A stretch of DNA of 52,733 nucleotides, taken from positions 1 to 52,733 of the forward strand of contig DF237543.1 of assembly GCA_000708835.1 (NCBI GenBank), written 5' to 3'. The notes beneath the pieces were generated by a model. That model did no database searches. It was not told the DNA's origin and saw only the letters and a program-made list of their open reading frames with translations. Below, one piece after another: positions 36,529 through 48,000 of this stretch. The stretch is from Klebsormidium nitens (taxonomy: Eukaryota > Streptophyta > Klebsormidiophyceae > Klebsormidiales > Klebsormidiaceae). Made by a program: the position numbers and the translations under genes. Each line of letters starts with the position of its first letter. Position 1 is the stretch's first letter.

Positions 36529-39500
36529 TCAACTGCTGCTCAGCCGCTGGTCCAGTACGGCGACCGACTCTATGTGCGAGGTGTGTGGAAACATGTCCAC
36601 CGGTTGTACGCTCACGAGCTCGTATGGACCCACGCCCTCCCCCCGGTTGTCCTGCATGAGAGAGTGACGAGACCGTTGAAAAGGCACACTGGGATGAAAA
36701 AAGCACAAGAGATAAAATGAGATTAAGTGTCAAAATATTGCACCGGAAAGAGTAAGCTCCGAAAGCCAAAACTAGTGGAAGTTGGATTTAATGTATTTTC
36801 TGTGGACAAGGAAATCAATGATGGAACAGCGCTTAACCTCAAGGTTTATAGATTTTTAAAAAGGAATCCTTCCATATCCCTGAGGGGTTCTGTCTTACAG
36901 CACTTTTTGAAGGTTTAAGTTGAGTTACGCAACAGGCGTCGTGCAGCTCGAAGTCGGTTGTCATTGCGACGCTACTCCATGAACAGAAAAGACACGCCAA
37001 AGTCGTCCTACAGAGCAAGTCGTTGGAGCACCGTTCAGCAGGCCGGTAGCAATTTCGCTCCGAAATAAGGTGTGCTAAACTGTCCGAACCCGTGGAAGGA
37101 GAACGTGGACCAAATTCGGACTCCTCGAACCTCCACAGTTTAGTATCCTGGACTGCGCGTAGCATTGTAGCTGCCCTGGCACTTAACGAAATGACAGGGC
37201 AACTACCCGGTGCGTTGCTCCTTAGCACAGGCTGGGTAGGTCCTACTGTTTACCGTTTATAACCGGTACGGATCGACAGAGCCCGAACCGGCCCGCGCGC
37301 CGGAAAAGGGTACTAGAGCTTTGGGGGTCCTGAAAGAGGGAATCTGGTCCACGTTCTCCTTCCACACATTCTGTCCATAGAATGTTGAGCAACGACCGAT
37401 GGTGACGCTTGGTCCTTTTACCCCTCGAGCACCAAACAGAATTACGAGATCTTCCATGGGTCTGCTGACAGTTTGGAACGGACGTCCTGCGGGATTATCA
37501 GGGCTGGACAACTCAACTGCCAGGAGCCAGTTCAGCGAAGATTCCGCTGTGCGGTCACTCCAGAGATTGATAATCACCATTTTGCATGAACGCCCAGTGA
37601 CGCTCCAAGTACTGCATCTCGCCCGGAGGCAAGTCGTGTGGGGGCGCCCGTCGCTATGCAAACCCCTTTCTCCGCCACGTAGAAAGCCCTTCATTCTTTT
37701 ACACTCTTACGCAACTGGGCCCGTGGCGCAAAGGAAAGAATTTCATAATCCACAGAGCTTAATATCAGAAGAGGCTTCCAAAAAGATGTGACATTTCTGA
37801 TGCGCCCACCTCTCCGTGGCACAGCACGTCGAGATCCCGCGCCTGCGTGGACGGGTTGCACGACACGTACACGATGCGCCGCGCGCCGCACTCGGACAGG
37901 AACCGCAGCAGCTTCGGGTGCATACCGGGCCGGTTCGGGTCTGCAGAAAAGGTAGATTCAATCGCCAGACGTGAGGAGAGCGACGCTCGACAATCCTCCA
38001 GCGGGACAAGCAAAAAAGATCGTTCATGAACAGCGCTGCATGCGCTAACGGCCACACAAGAATACGCCGTTGCAAACAATAGGGCACGTAAGAACCTAAC
38101 CCCTGAGTAAACGTGAAACGCTAACCCGAATCAAAGCAGCGCGAAAAGATGTTGATGCTTCCGTGAGTGTCCAAAAGCGACGACAAGCATGTGCTCTATA
38201 TGAATAAGTGGGAACGCTGCTGACATCAGACGGTACTCGGATCCTACCTGTGATAACGACGTCCGGGGTCTGGAACTGCCGCCCAAAGTCCTCTTTCAGC
38301 TTGTTCAGGTCCCCTTGGATGAACGTCGCGTTCTGGATTCCGTTCCGCTCGGCGTTCCGGACGGCGTCCGCCACAGCCTCGGGGACCAGCTCGTAGCCGT
38401 ACACATGTTTGGCCCTGGACAACCAGATGGATTCGAAATGATCAGGCAGATAATGGGCTTTAAGGGATTTTTTAACGCATAAAAGCAAAAGCGCAGAACC
38501 GCGTCTTACGAGCTGCTCATCGGAGAGCCTGAACCCACAGCTTCGGAGCCCCAGTCGGAAAGTTTGCCCTCCTCAAATCTAAAATCAGACCCCATAGCAC
38601 GTAAGGGTGACCTTGATTCGGGCAGCAAGACTTGACAAATGTGCACTAACCAAGCCTAGAGTGCCAGACTTCATAATATGTTTGCCAGCGTACCGCTTGA
38701 GGTACTGAGGTTCACCAGTGCAACATACCGAACCGATGTGCAGTGCTGAGAAGAAAGTCGGCACTGATAGCATCCGAGATAAGTCTCAGAAAGTTGCCAG
38801 TATCTTGGGCTTTTGCTGCTTTCGGGGTCATAACATCAACGAGGTAACTCTTACCGGTGCGCCATACTGAGCCCGATTGTTCCGGTTCCGCAGAACAGGT
38901 CCAGAATGACCTCGCTCTTTTCACCCGACAGCCCGCATGCGTCCTCCACCAGACCGTACAGCACTTCCGCCTGCAGATGTTGACACGTGTCACCTTCGGC
39001 AGCCCATTTGAGGGTTTCCATATTCAGAAAGCCAGACAGCCGGAGAGTGTAAAGCAGGACCGCGAGCTGTGTTTGAACCGCAAAATCAAAGGGCGTCGCG
39101 ATATTGCAAGAGCAGAGGAATCAAAATCTCAGCGTGACAAGCAGGTTTGAGAAGCAGACGGAGCGAAGATGTGCCGGTCTGACTAAAAGACGGCTTTATA
39201 CTACGTGGACCAGCGCTGAGTCTACGAAAAGAGGCGGCATCTGCTCTGGCGCGTCCTGGAGCAGGGGACTTAAGTTGCCAATAATCTATGCCTAAACCTC
39301 AAGTCGATTTCCAAGTTCACTGCTAGAATAACGTTCCGTCGAGGTCTCAAAGAACGACTTCGAAAACGACCATCTTGGCCGTACACGTGGCAGGCGCTGT
39401 ACACGTGGCACGTGGCAGATCCTCATCAAGAGCCGCACCTGGTTGGTGTTGGTCTGGAAGAAGGAGTTGGCTGAAATCTCGAACTCAAGGCCCCGTAGTC

Positions 39501-42500
39501 GTTCCTTTATGTACGGTTTTCCGTACAGCAGGTGCTCCTGCTTGCCCACCTGCGGAGAAACCGGTGGAATGACGTCAGAAGAGTGCGCAGCTCCGCAGAG
39601 GCATTTAGTAAAGCCAGGTCAGAGAACAAATTCGACTAGGTCTCACACATGTGTTCTGTGAAAGTACAATAAGCGTCTCCATTGGTGTGGACAACCTCCC
39701 TTGCAAATGCCCACGTTCTCAGCCAGTTCACAGACAATGATACACGCTACGCTACACACTATGAGTGATGACGAGCGTTAACTGGGCATGAAAGGAAGAA
39801 GAGCATGGCCGTACTGACAAAGTCTTCCAAGAATCACCTCGACCTTGGCTTAAAAATGGGCTTGTTTAACAGGAACACGGAACGACCGGAGGTTCGGATG
39901 AAGAACATATGTTTCCACGAGATGGTGAAGCCTCTCGGAAAGATTGACTGGTTTCGAGTGTTTAAATCGGGCGAATCGGCAATCCTTGTTCAGCATGAGT
40001 GCCATGGAGAAAGCCGTGCGAAATCCCAAAGTCAGACCACGGACATCGCAGTCCTGAGTCCCTGAACCCCAAGTCTTTGATCCTAGCCCCCGAATCCTCA
40101 TGGTAGTCTCACCAGAAGAAACAGCAGCCGGAAAAGTCGATGACGTTAGTCATACGAGGGCCACCGCCGGCGGAGTCACCGCTGATCGGCGTAGGACAAA
40201 AGTTCTCAATAGTCTTCAGATCCTCCGAACTTTGAGAACTTGCGAGTACCCTCACCGAGCCGCAGCCAGGCGAGTCGTTGACGTTGTTCACGACGGACGC
40301 AACCTCCGGCACCTCCGCGACTAAGCGGTCCACCACCGGCTGCAGCAGCTCTGGTTGCGACCCCGCCGTCTGGATATTCACCATCAGCCGGACGGCCCCC
40401 GTGTCCGTATCGCTGTCCAATAGAAAAACAGAAACTTCGTCGTCCGAATCACTATTCGTTGGAAAAGAAACTCGAATGTTCTAAGGGTGTCCGAATTCCT
40501 TTAGTATAGTGCGGACACGGGGCGAACGCTACCGCTCGATGTTGACCATCAGCCCGACGGCGCCGGTGTCCGTATCGATGTCCAATGGAAAAAGAAAAAT
40601 TTCACTGTCCGGATTACTGTTCGTTGTCGGAAAAGAGACTCGTGTGTCCGGAAGGTGTCCGAGCTGCCTTGATTCTTGCGGACACGCGGCAAATGCTGCC
40701 GTCTCGATGTCGCCCATCAGCTAGACGGCCTTAGTGTCCGTATCGCTGCCGAATGGAAAAACAGAAACTTCATTGTCCGGATTACTGTTCGTTGAAAAGA
40801 GGCTCGTGTGTCCAAAAGACGTCCAAACGGCCTTGCTTCTTGCGGAACCGCGGCAAATGCTGCCGCATCCATGTCGCCCATCAGCTAGACGGCCTCAGTA
40901 TCTGAAGCGCTCGAGTCACAAGTTGTCGAGTGGCGACAGCAATATGCTAAGTATCCGACATCGCATCTCGACGAGAAGCAGGGAGTTAGGAGTCTAGGCT
41001 GACCCCGTTCAAAGTTCGCGGTCGGGAGGTTCAATATCAAGTAGACAGCGCCCGTGTCCGAACGGTGTCCGACTACGAGAAAAGGTAAACTATTGCCCGA
41101 GTTTAATCGGAATAGCTCGAAAGAAAATGCTGAAGTGCGACACAGAGAAAGGCTTTGAGATGGAGCAGACTGCGAAAGTGGATCTACGGCCCAGATGTTC
41201 GCCATCAAGCGGACGGCCCTCAACCGTCCGGCTTGTCCAGCGACGCAAACATTCTGGCATCGAAATCGACACAAGATGGCCAGGCTCTGACGGCTGGAAC
41301 TGAACGGCCACATTCGGACGGCAAAAGGCGGACGCGCAAAAGCAAAGAGCTAGAATCGGACGGCTAAACCCTTTGGGCTCTCACCTGCCCTTTCGGATGG
41401 TGAGGTGGCGGAGGAACCCGTCGTGCGTCACGCTGTCGTACACGGGGCACTCCGCCTGGCTGCCACGTGCCCACTCCGCGACGATCCGCAAAACCCGGTT
41501 GGCGGCGGCGTCTTGCAGCCAGCACTCGTCAATGGGCAAAATCTGCACCAAGCAGCGACGTACAAGAGGTGATTCGTCTTCTCCTCACACGGATTTCCAG
41601 ACTGCCACTATTTTAGTCTGCAAATTCCTGCTTCGGGAACGGATTCAGGAAGTGGCTGGGAATGACCAAGAATTGCAGCGGAGATGTCTCGATCGTGGTA
41701 TGTTTGTTACGGTCATCATGAACCAGGTAGAAGATTGCTTCATGATCTGCGATCCCCAGGGCCAATCTCGAGATTAGATCCTCGTGACTAAACCGAACGG
41801 TCGCACTGCGACTCGAGCCAAGTCAGCAAACCTTCTCTGAACTCAAAACTACGCCCCCTTTCGAGCGCCTCACCATGTCAATCCGACCAAGGCCAGCCGA
41901 TGCAGATCAAGGGTCTGATTCCTTTGTGACCTTTACACTACGATAACGTCAGCGAACCCTTTCTTTCTAAGCTCGTCCGCGTACGAGCGCCTCACCGTGT
42001 CGACCCGACCCGGAGCGTGCAGACCCAGCCTAAGAGCCAGTTCCGAGTTGACGTTGACGAAAATGGTGACGTCAGCAAACCCTTCCTCCACTTCAACGCA
42101 ACCCCTTTTGCCCCCGTACGAGTTCCGAGTGCATTCAACGGGAAACTTGACGTCTGGAAACCCCTTCCTCAAAATACATCTTGCTCCCTAACAAGCGGCC
42201 CACCTTATCGAACCTCCCGGAGCCCGCAGGCCCAGCCCAAGAGTCGACTCCTCGATGACGTCAGCAGACCCTTCCTCTCTAACTTCGCCCTCGAGCCCCT
42301 CACCTGATCAAACCGACCCCCAGCGTGTGAATCCAAGCTAAGACCTGGTTTACAGACTCTTCGACAAGATGATGACGTCAACGAACCGCGCGCGTCTCAC
42401 CTTATCGAACCTGCCCGGAGCGTGCAGACCCAGCCCAAAGTCGGTCCCTCGTTGCGGGGGCGGTTTCGCGGTTCCCGGCGCGGTCCGTGGGGCCTTTCCC

Positions 42501-44509
42501 GGAGCCACGGCCGTCCAGATCCGGTTGCCGAAAGAGAACTCCATCTGCGGGCAGCAAAAGACGGTTGCATTGAGTCTTGACTGCTAGAGAACCAAAGATG
42601 AGGAGACCCGAAAGATTCTGGTTCACAGACGTTTCCCGGCTCGACTGCGCATCTCTGCCGTTCGGAACGACTCAATGGCCTTATCCTTGAGTAATAAAGC
42701 ACGAAGAAGTATTCTTCGATGGAAACCTGGTTTGGGGCAAACTCGCGCCTTTTGCCCCAAACACAGTCCAATTCCGTTAGATGACCCTTAAAGTCGAGGC
42801 TGCGAACACTCAAACAAATGAATCAGTACCTTGTATGTAAGCTGTCGCATGGATGCAGGGGAATCACGACTTTCAACCGGCGAGGTGTATGCAGATTCGA
42901 CGGACCATGTCAAATGAACTCTCTCAGTCGTTGGCAGTGATGTGATGAGAACGACAACTGTGCTCTGTCGTTTCCACCGACCTTGTTCCTGTAGTTGAAG
43001 CGTTGTTCGCAGGGCACGGCGGGCTTCATCCAGCCGGAGCCTCTGGGAAAGCGTCCCACCCGGATGATAAGCTCCTCGACCTGCATAAGCGATGGGCGAT
43101 TTGGAACAAGCGTTGGACGATCATGGACGACATGAAGGTGAAGTCGGCTGAGACGTTTGGGGGTCTCAAGTGAAAGATACTAGAAGATTTCAGCACTCTT
43201 GATGATAGGCTCCTCGTCCTGCATCAGCGATGGGCGTTTGCCAAAAACCGTTGGACGATCAAGGACCGCGGGAAGGTGATATCAGCTGAGACGTTCGAGA
43301 GGCTCAAAGTGAACAATACTCGGAGACTTCAGCAATCGGAGCCTCCAATCTTTCCAAAGTCCAAGGCAAAAGTGACTTTGTTAAGATGGTTGCTCTGAGC
43401 TGATCTTTGCAACCATCTCGCAAGAATTCAAGGCGCAAGCTCACGCGTCAATGCTAGCCCTCTGTCACAATCGATGGCGTCTTGCGTCTTGAAGCGGCCA
43501 TAAGCGAAACGACCTGGAAATTTTGGATAGCACTCCTGGTAGTAGGGGCAAACCTTTCCTTGTCACTTACCTGTTTTTGCTTCTCCGCTACCTGCGACTC
43601 ATACGCCCAGTTCTGTGTCTTACACCCGCCGCAATCTGTCGCGTGCTGGCACGGGGGTTCCACCAGATTTGGCGGCGGTTCTAACGTCCTGAGCTTCACA
43701 GCCTGCGCCATACTCCGCTTTTTCCTCATCACGCGCGCTAGCAGCCTCTCCCCCGGAAGCGCCCCGTTGACCATCAACACGAAGCCCGTTTCCGGGACTT
43801 TGCACACGGCAGCCCCTCCGTAGGCCAGGCTCTCGCAGACCAGTTCTAGCTCGGAGTTTTGTTTTGGATGGATGGGTTTGGTTTTCGGAAGCACGGCGGC
43901 GGCGGCGGCCTTCTCGGCGGCGCCCATAAGCGTTTCGCTGCTGAGGTTTGCGATTTCGGACAAGGTGTTGGAGGGAGTTTCAGACGGCATTTCCGACAAG
44001 TTTTCTGAGTGGCCTTCCGGACCCAGCTCATGTTCTTGAGCAGCCGCATCTAGTTGCGATGTGTCTGGTCGCAAGTCTGATGATGAGCTCAAGGATGTTG
44101 ACTGGCTGTCAATCACGGACTCGTCCAAAACATCGACAATCGCAGCATCGCTGGCGGCAGCAGCGTTGAGATGTCTCCATTGCCTTCCAATTGGAAAGCT
44201 CTCCGTAGGAACAGCTTCAAATAAAGAACGGACATTCCTAGAGACTTGATGCACCCCCAGAGAAGCAGTCTGAATGCCCCTTGCCCGCAAGGCGGCAAGC
44301 CTCAACATGGCAGCCTTCTTTCTTTCTGATGGAGGGGTGGTGGCTGGAAACGAAAGCCTCTTATAATCCAAAACGAGCTCACGAATTGGTGTCAACTTTG
44401 GAGCCCAACTAGAGCTGGTCTGCGCAGTCTGAACCCGTGACACCGTCCTTAGTTGCCCGCCAAGTCCGAGCTGCAGCTCCCTAAAAAGGACACTGCTGCA
44501 GCAGGACAT
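36529..44509 (-). CDS. RumA/TrmA-type RNA (uracil-5-)-methyltransferase with TRAM domain
   Basis: SAM-dependent methylation of uracil C5 in rRNA or tRNA, probably in an organelle. Exons: 44509-43571, 43080-42982, 42544-42401, 41542-41385, 40412-40256, 39549-39439, 38970-38855, 38414-38248, 37940-37810, 36651-36529, joining to 714 residues. The N-terminal 200 residues are Ser/Ala-rich, consistent with a transit peptide plus linker. A TRAM domain follows (about 215-280). Then come iron-sulfur type cysteines C287-x5-C293-x2-C296, with C401 a possible fourth. The SAM motif LDLFCGTGTIGL begins at 559, DPNRPG at 631, catalytic Cys658 in YVSCNP, and Glu702 in FPHTSHIES. Motif IV reads DPNR rather than bacterial DPPR; I believe plant homologues share this. 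Two introns are tandem arrays of exon-edge copies. The intron before exon 10 is 1,158 bp and contains an inverted repeat. Confidence 0.92.
37092..37365. repeat. Inverted repeat inside methyltransferase intron 9
   Basis: The arms at 37092-37117 and 37340-37365 are 26 bases long with one mismatch when inverted, separated by 222 bp. A second, smaller inverted pair (CTAAACTGT at about 37074 with ACAGTTTAG at about 37135) lies inside. It could be a small foldback element or an RNA hairpin in the pre-mRNA. No duplication of flanking bases was established. Confidence 0.65.
40370..41245 (-). repeat. Six-copy, about 165-bp tandem array at methyltransferase exon 5 acceptor
   Basis: The start of exon 5 (40412; encoding DTDTGAVRLMVNI) plus its upstream intron is repeated along nearly the whole 972-bp intron. 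Copies of the GTGTCCGTATCG block (plus strand) lie at about 40401, 40566, 40734, 40898, 41054 and 41219, spaced 156-168 bp. Each unit has roughly 40 exon-derived and 125 intron-derived bases. The copy at 40734 keeps a CAG acceptor; the copy at 40566 has lost it (CAT). Divergence rises with distance from the true exon. Confidence 0.9.
41850..42455 (-). repeat. About 100-bp tandem array at methyltransferase exon 3 donor
   Basis: Copies of the exon 3 end (LHAPGRFDK) and its donor fill much of the downstream intron. The true edge is at 42401; decoy edges are near 42304, 42204, 41996 and 41874, with a more degraded unit near 42100. Units begin GATGACGTCAGC(A/G)AACC on the plus strand. The copies keep donor-like GTGAGG, GTGGGC, GTGAGG and GTGAGG. 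Confidence 0.85.
43030..43315 (-). repeat. Duplicated start of methyltransferase exon 2
   Basis: The true exon start is 43080 (ATGCAG before GTCGAGGAGC). A copy starts at 43218 (ATGCAG before GACGAGGAGC), 138 bp upstream in transcript terms. The adjoining intron (CGTTGGACGATCA, GCTGAGACGTT blocks) is duplicated with it. The copy diverges after about 20 bases and meets TAG. Confidence 0.85.
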
Positions 44510-45054
44510 GCTGTCCGCAGGTAGACCCTTCCAGGTTTGTGGCAGGAGGAGCAACAAGCAGCAACTCAATCTCAGCTCAGCTCCTGCATTCGTTTTGCAA
44601 TGCGCATCACAATTTGCCAGCTTGCCCTTGCTGCTTGCAAACAATTCGGATGCCTCAGAGAGGCTTGGCCGAATGGTAATGACCGAGTCGCTATGGTAAT
44701 GGATCGACGAGCGCTAAACCCTCAAGGTTTGACACCGCCACCCAGTTTCCGGATGCGGCGGCCCCCGCGCGGCCGCTCAAGTGCCAAAAAGGCTGCATGC
44801 CAATCACCGCATTGCTACCTGTTAGTATTGCCTACCTATCAATAGGCTATTGCATGGCATCCAATCAGCGACAGCACAAAGTGCAGAGAAGTTAGATTGC
44901 TAAAGGGCTCTAAGTCGTCTGAGGTACAGAGTCTCAGACCGCCTGGTAGGTTATGGACCGGTTTGCGGGATTACATTGAAGCAACATTGTCTCGCTTGGA
45001 TTCTTTCACTGTGAAGGCGCAGCCGGGTCCCGGCGCCGCACAAAACATAACAGA
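44510..45054. other. Compact divergent intergenic region, likely two promoters
   Basis: 545 bp separates the start codons of the methyltransferase (-) and the Rossmann-fold gene (+), which face away from each other. It should hold both leaders and promoters. I see no TATA box in a convincing position. Confidence 0.45.
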
Positions 45055-48000
45055 ATGCTGCGGTCAAATACTGCCTGCATTGCTCATCACCAGCTGGGCG
45101 CGCTTGCTCTCAACACCCAATTTGCACACGCCTGTCTTCTAGAACAGTCAATGTGCCCTGTTGTGGGCCAACCTGGGGCACACTTGCGAGTCTGTTCGCA
45201 GTATGACGGCCCGCCGGTGACCATCATTGGGGAAGGCCGCATTGGGAGGGCGTTCGCACAGATGGCCGGGAAAAGGTAAGTCTGTAGAAATGGAGTCTGT
45301 GCTTGGTGGTGTAACATTCTATGTTTCAACCATACTTCACTCAGTGTCAAGGAAAGGGCCAGCAAGGCGTCTAGCCTTAGACACAATTGAGAAGAGAATA
45401 GAAGTGCATGCAGAATTTGTTTCTTCCGGTCTTGAAAATCTGCTGATAGTTTGATTACATTACATACTACTGGAAATCTTGAAGCTCGCGCATCCCAGCT
45501 CTGTTTTTACAGGGTCCTTCATTGTCACCTGTGTCCCACGCACAAAGCATGGTGTGGGCGTCACGCATTTGCTCAGACTTGACCGGCGACCAAACCAGAT
45601 CCATGTCAGGTAACTTCTTTAACACTGGCACTCTGAGGTTTCGCAGGTCTCAAGTGTCCCCAAACCTTTCGAGGCTTACAATGAAGCAGGGCAAGGACTC
45701 TGCGAATCTGGATCCCGCGCGTATCTCTTCTCAGGGCCCTGCTTCTTGGTCGGGGGGAGGGCATCCCGGATGCGCCTGAATCACACCGGGAAGAGGACAG
45801 CTGGCAGTCTGGACCAGTCCTGGTGGCCACAAGAAACGGCGACCTGCAAGACGTCCTGGAATGGGTACCACTTAAGCGGCGGCCTGACTTGGTCTTCCTT
45901 CAGGTGAATGCTTTTGGCGAGGCTGCCAAATTTGGAACGTCAAAAGTCTGTGCCACTGGAAGAAGTATCAATCTAGCTTGGTGGCAGGACTCAAACTTTT
46001 CTCGAAATGGCTGTATGATCATTTAACTCCACACCTAAATCGAAAAACATTCGGCGTGGCAATGAAAAGGATGCTGGAAGTCTGGTTTCTTTATGGCCTG
46101 AAGCTATCCAGTGACGAAGAAGCTAGAAGCTGTAAAACTATGATACAGCGAAGTTTGGTAACCTCAATGTCACCCAGAATGTCAACACTGGATGGTACAA
46201 AGTTCGATTGTGTCCAGACCCAGTTTTGAATCCAGACTTATCTGCCCATGCACCATAGTACCGCATGTGAGCTCCCGTAACAAAGTTTCTGCCGTTATTG
46301 AGTAAGCAGCCCGTGAGAGTGTGCATCCTCTCCACTTTAGCTATTGTTAGTGTCAACGTAGACCCCTTGAATCGTCAGCCTCCATGCTGCCTTCATGTCC
46401 ACAGTCGAGAGCCATAGGATCTCTAACGGACGTGACCAGCCCATCGACAACTGCGAATGCAAGTATACAAACCGCTTGACAAGAATCAAGCCGACCCAGA
46501 ACGACACCATTTCTCTGCCATGCAGAACGGCATGCTCTTCCCCTGGCTAAGACAGCAGCATCTTCTGCCCGACTGCACGCTGGCCCTCCTTTACTTCTCG
46601 TCTGCCGTGGACGATTCCAACCCGGCGAGGATGCGTGTCGTAGATGGGGGCGGGAAGACTACGGCTTGGGGTAGGTGAGCCGAATCTTACAGTGTCCGGT
46701 GGATGCAACCGGGTTCCAGGCGGATAACAAGTCCTTCCCAGTGCTCCGACTGACGGATCATGGTTTCTCGTGTCCGCTGCTCGGGGCTGATCAACATCCT
46801 GTGTTTTTATTTCGAAACATGCATTGTCAGAAGACAGGTATGCAGAAGGCACACTCTTCTGGGAAACGCGAAGCCTCATGTTTCGGAGGGTACGAAGTTC
46901 ACATGTATGAAAAATGGAAACTTTCATCGGGTCCTTCTACACGTTCACATGCCTCAAAAGGCTCTCTACTTCGATACTGCCCTCTCTGCTGGAAAAGGTA
47001 CAGAAGCTTTCTTCTTACAACCAGCAACGGGGCCTTTACCCACAGATCTCCTCAATCCGCTTTCAGACAAGCAAACAGTTGTATTCAGCCGAGACCACCT
47101 TCTGTCGCAAGTAAGGCCTGGGGTCGAATCCAGCTTCCAGCAGAAATCAATCACACAGCCGGAGGGCAGACTCGTACTGGTGTGAAAGCCTCCCAAGTCT
47201 TCACTTCCCTCGTCATTGCAGATGGGCCACCACTGTCGTGGAGATTCTTGAAAGTGGTGGCGTCCGCGCTGCCGTGATCGACGACTGGGCGACGTTCTCC
47301 GGCCTGACGGTCGAGAAGCTACTATGGAGCTCCATTTTCTGGCTGCTGTCGGCGGGCCTGGCCGGCAAGCCGGTACGTACCTGCTACGGGAAGCGAGTAG
47401 ACCGGTCCGTACCTGCTGCGGAAATGAGTAAAGTGGTCTCGACCTGTTGCAAAAATGGGACACCCCTGACCATGGTTATAAAGAGGAGCCGCGAGAACAC
47501 TTTGTGTCGTGCTTGTTTACACGGAAGCAAACTAGAGTCAGCGCTGTCAGGCTTCCTCAAGGGGAAAAGGGAGGTTGCTAGATTCGCTCTCGGGAAAGAA
47601 TGTTTACTGGGTTCTCGCTTTATTCGAGCATCTCCATACTTCGATGCTCCTCACTTCCAACAACGTACGATAAATGAGACGAAAAGAAGATCTTTATCAT
47701 GGGCTGTCAGAACTGTCTTCAAACTCGATCGAAAGTTGGACTTTCGATCAGCTCAAGCTCAAACTGCTGTTCTTTACCATCTTTACCGTCAAGACTTTAC
47801 ACGATTGCATGGCTGCCAGAAGCATTTAACAACACTCTGTTCCAAACAATCCGGTTAGAAATTGGCGACGCTTCCACTTGCAGGTCGGTAGGATTGCTCG
47901 AGAGAACCGTTTGGACGTCCGGGCGCTCGTTGCGGAGCTCCTGCCAATCGCGGACGCACACGTGGCATCTTCCGCGGACGGATCTCCGGAAGGTGCATCG

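Noticed and set aside
36839-37694. Two minus-strand open frames in methyltransferase intron 9
   Set aside because: They lie wholly inside an intron whose flanking exons join in frame, overlap an inverted repeat and match no family.
39380-39420. Short GTACACGTGGCA direct repeat
   Set aside because: Only 12-13 bases repeated once near an exon end, without exon sequence. Too short to class with the exon-edge duplications.
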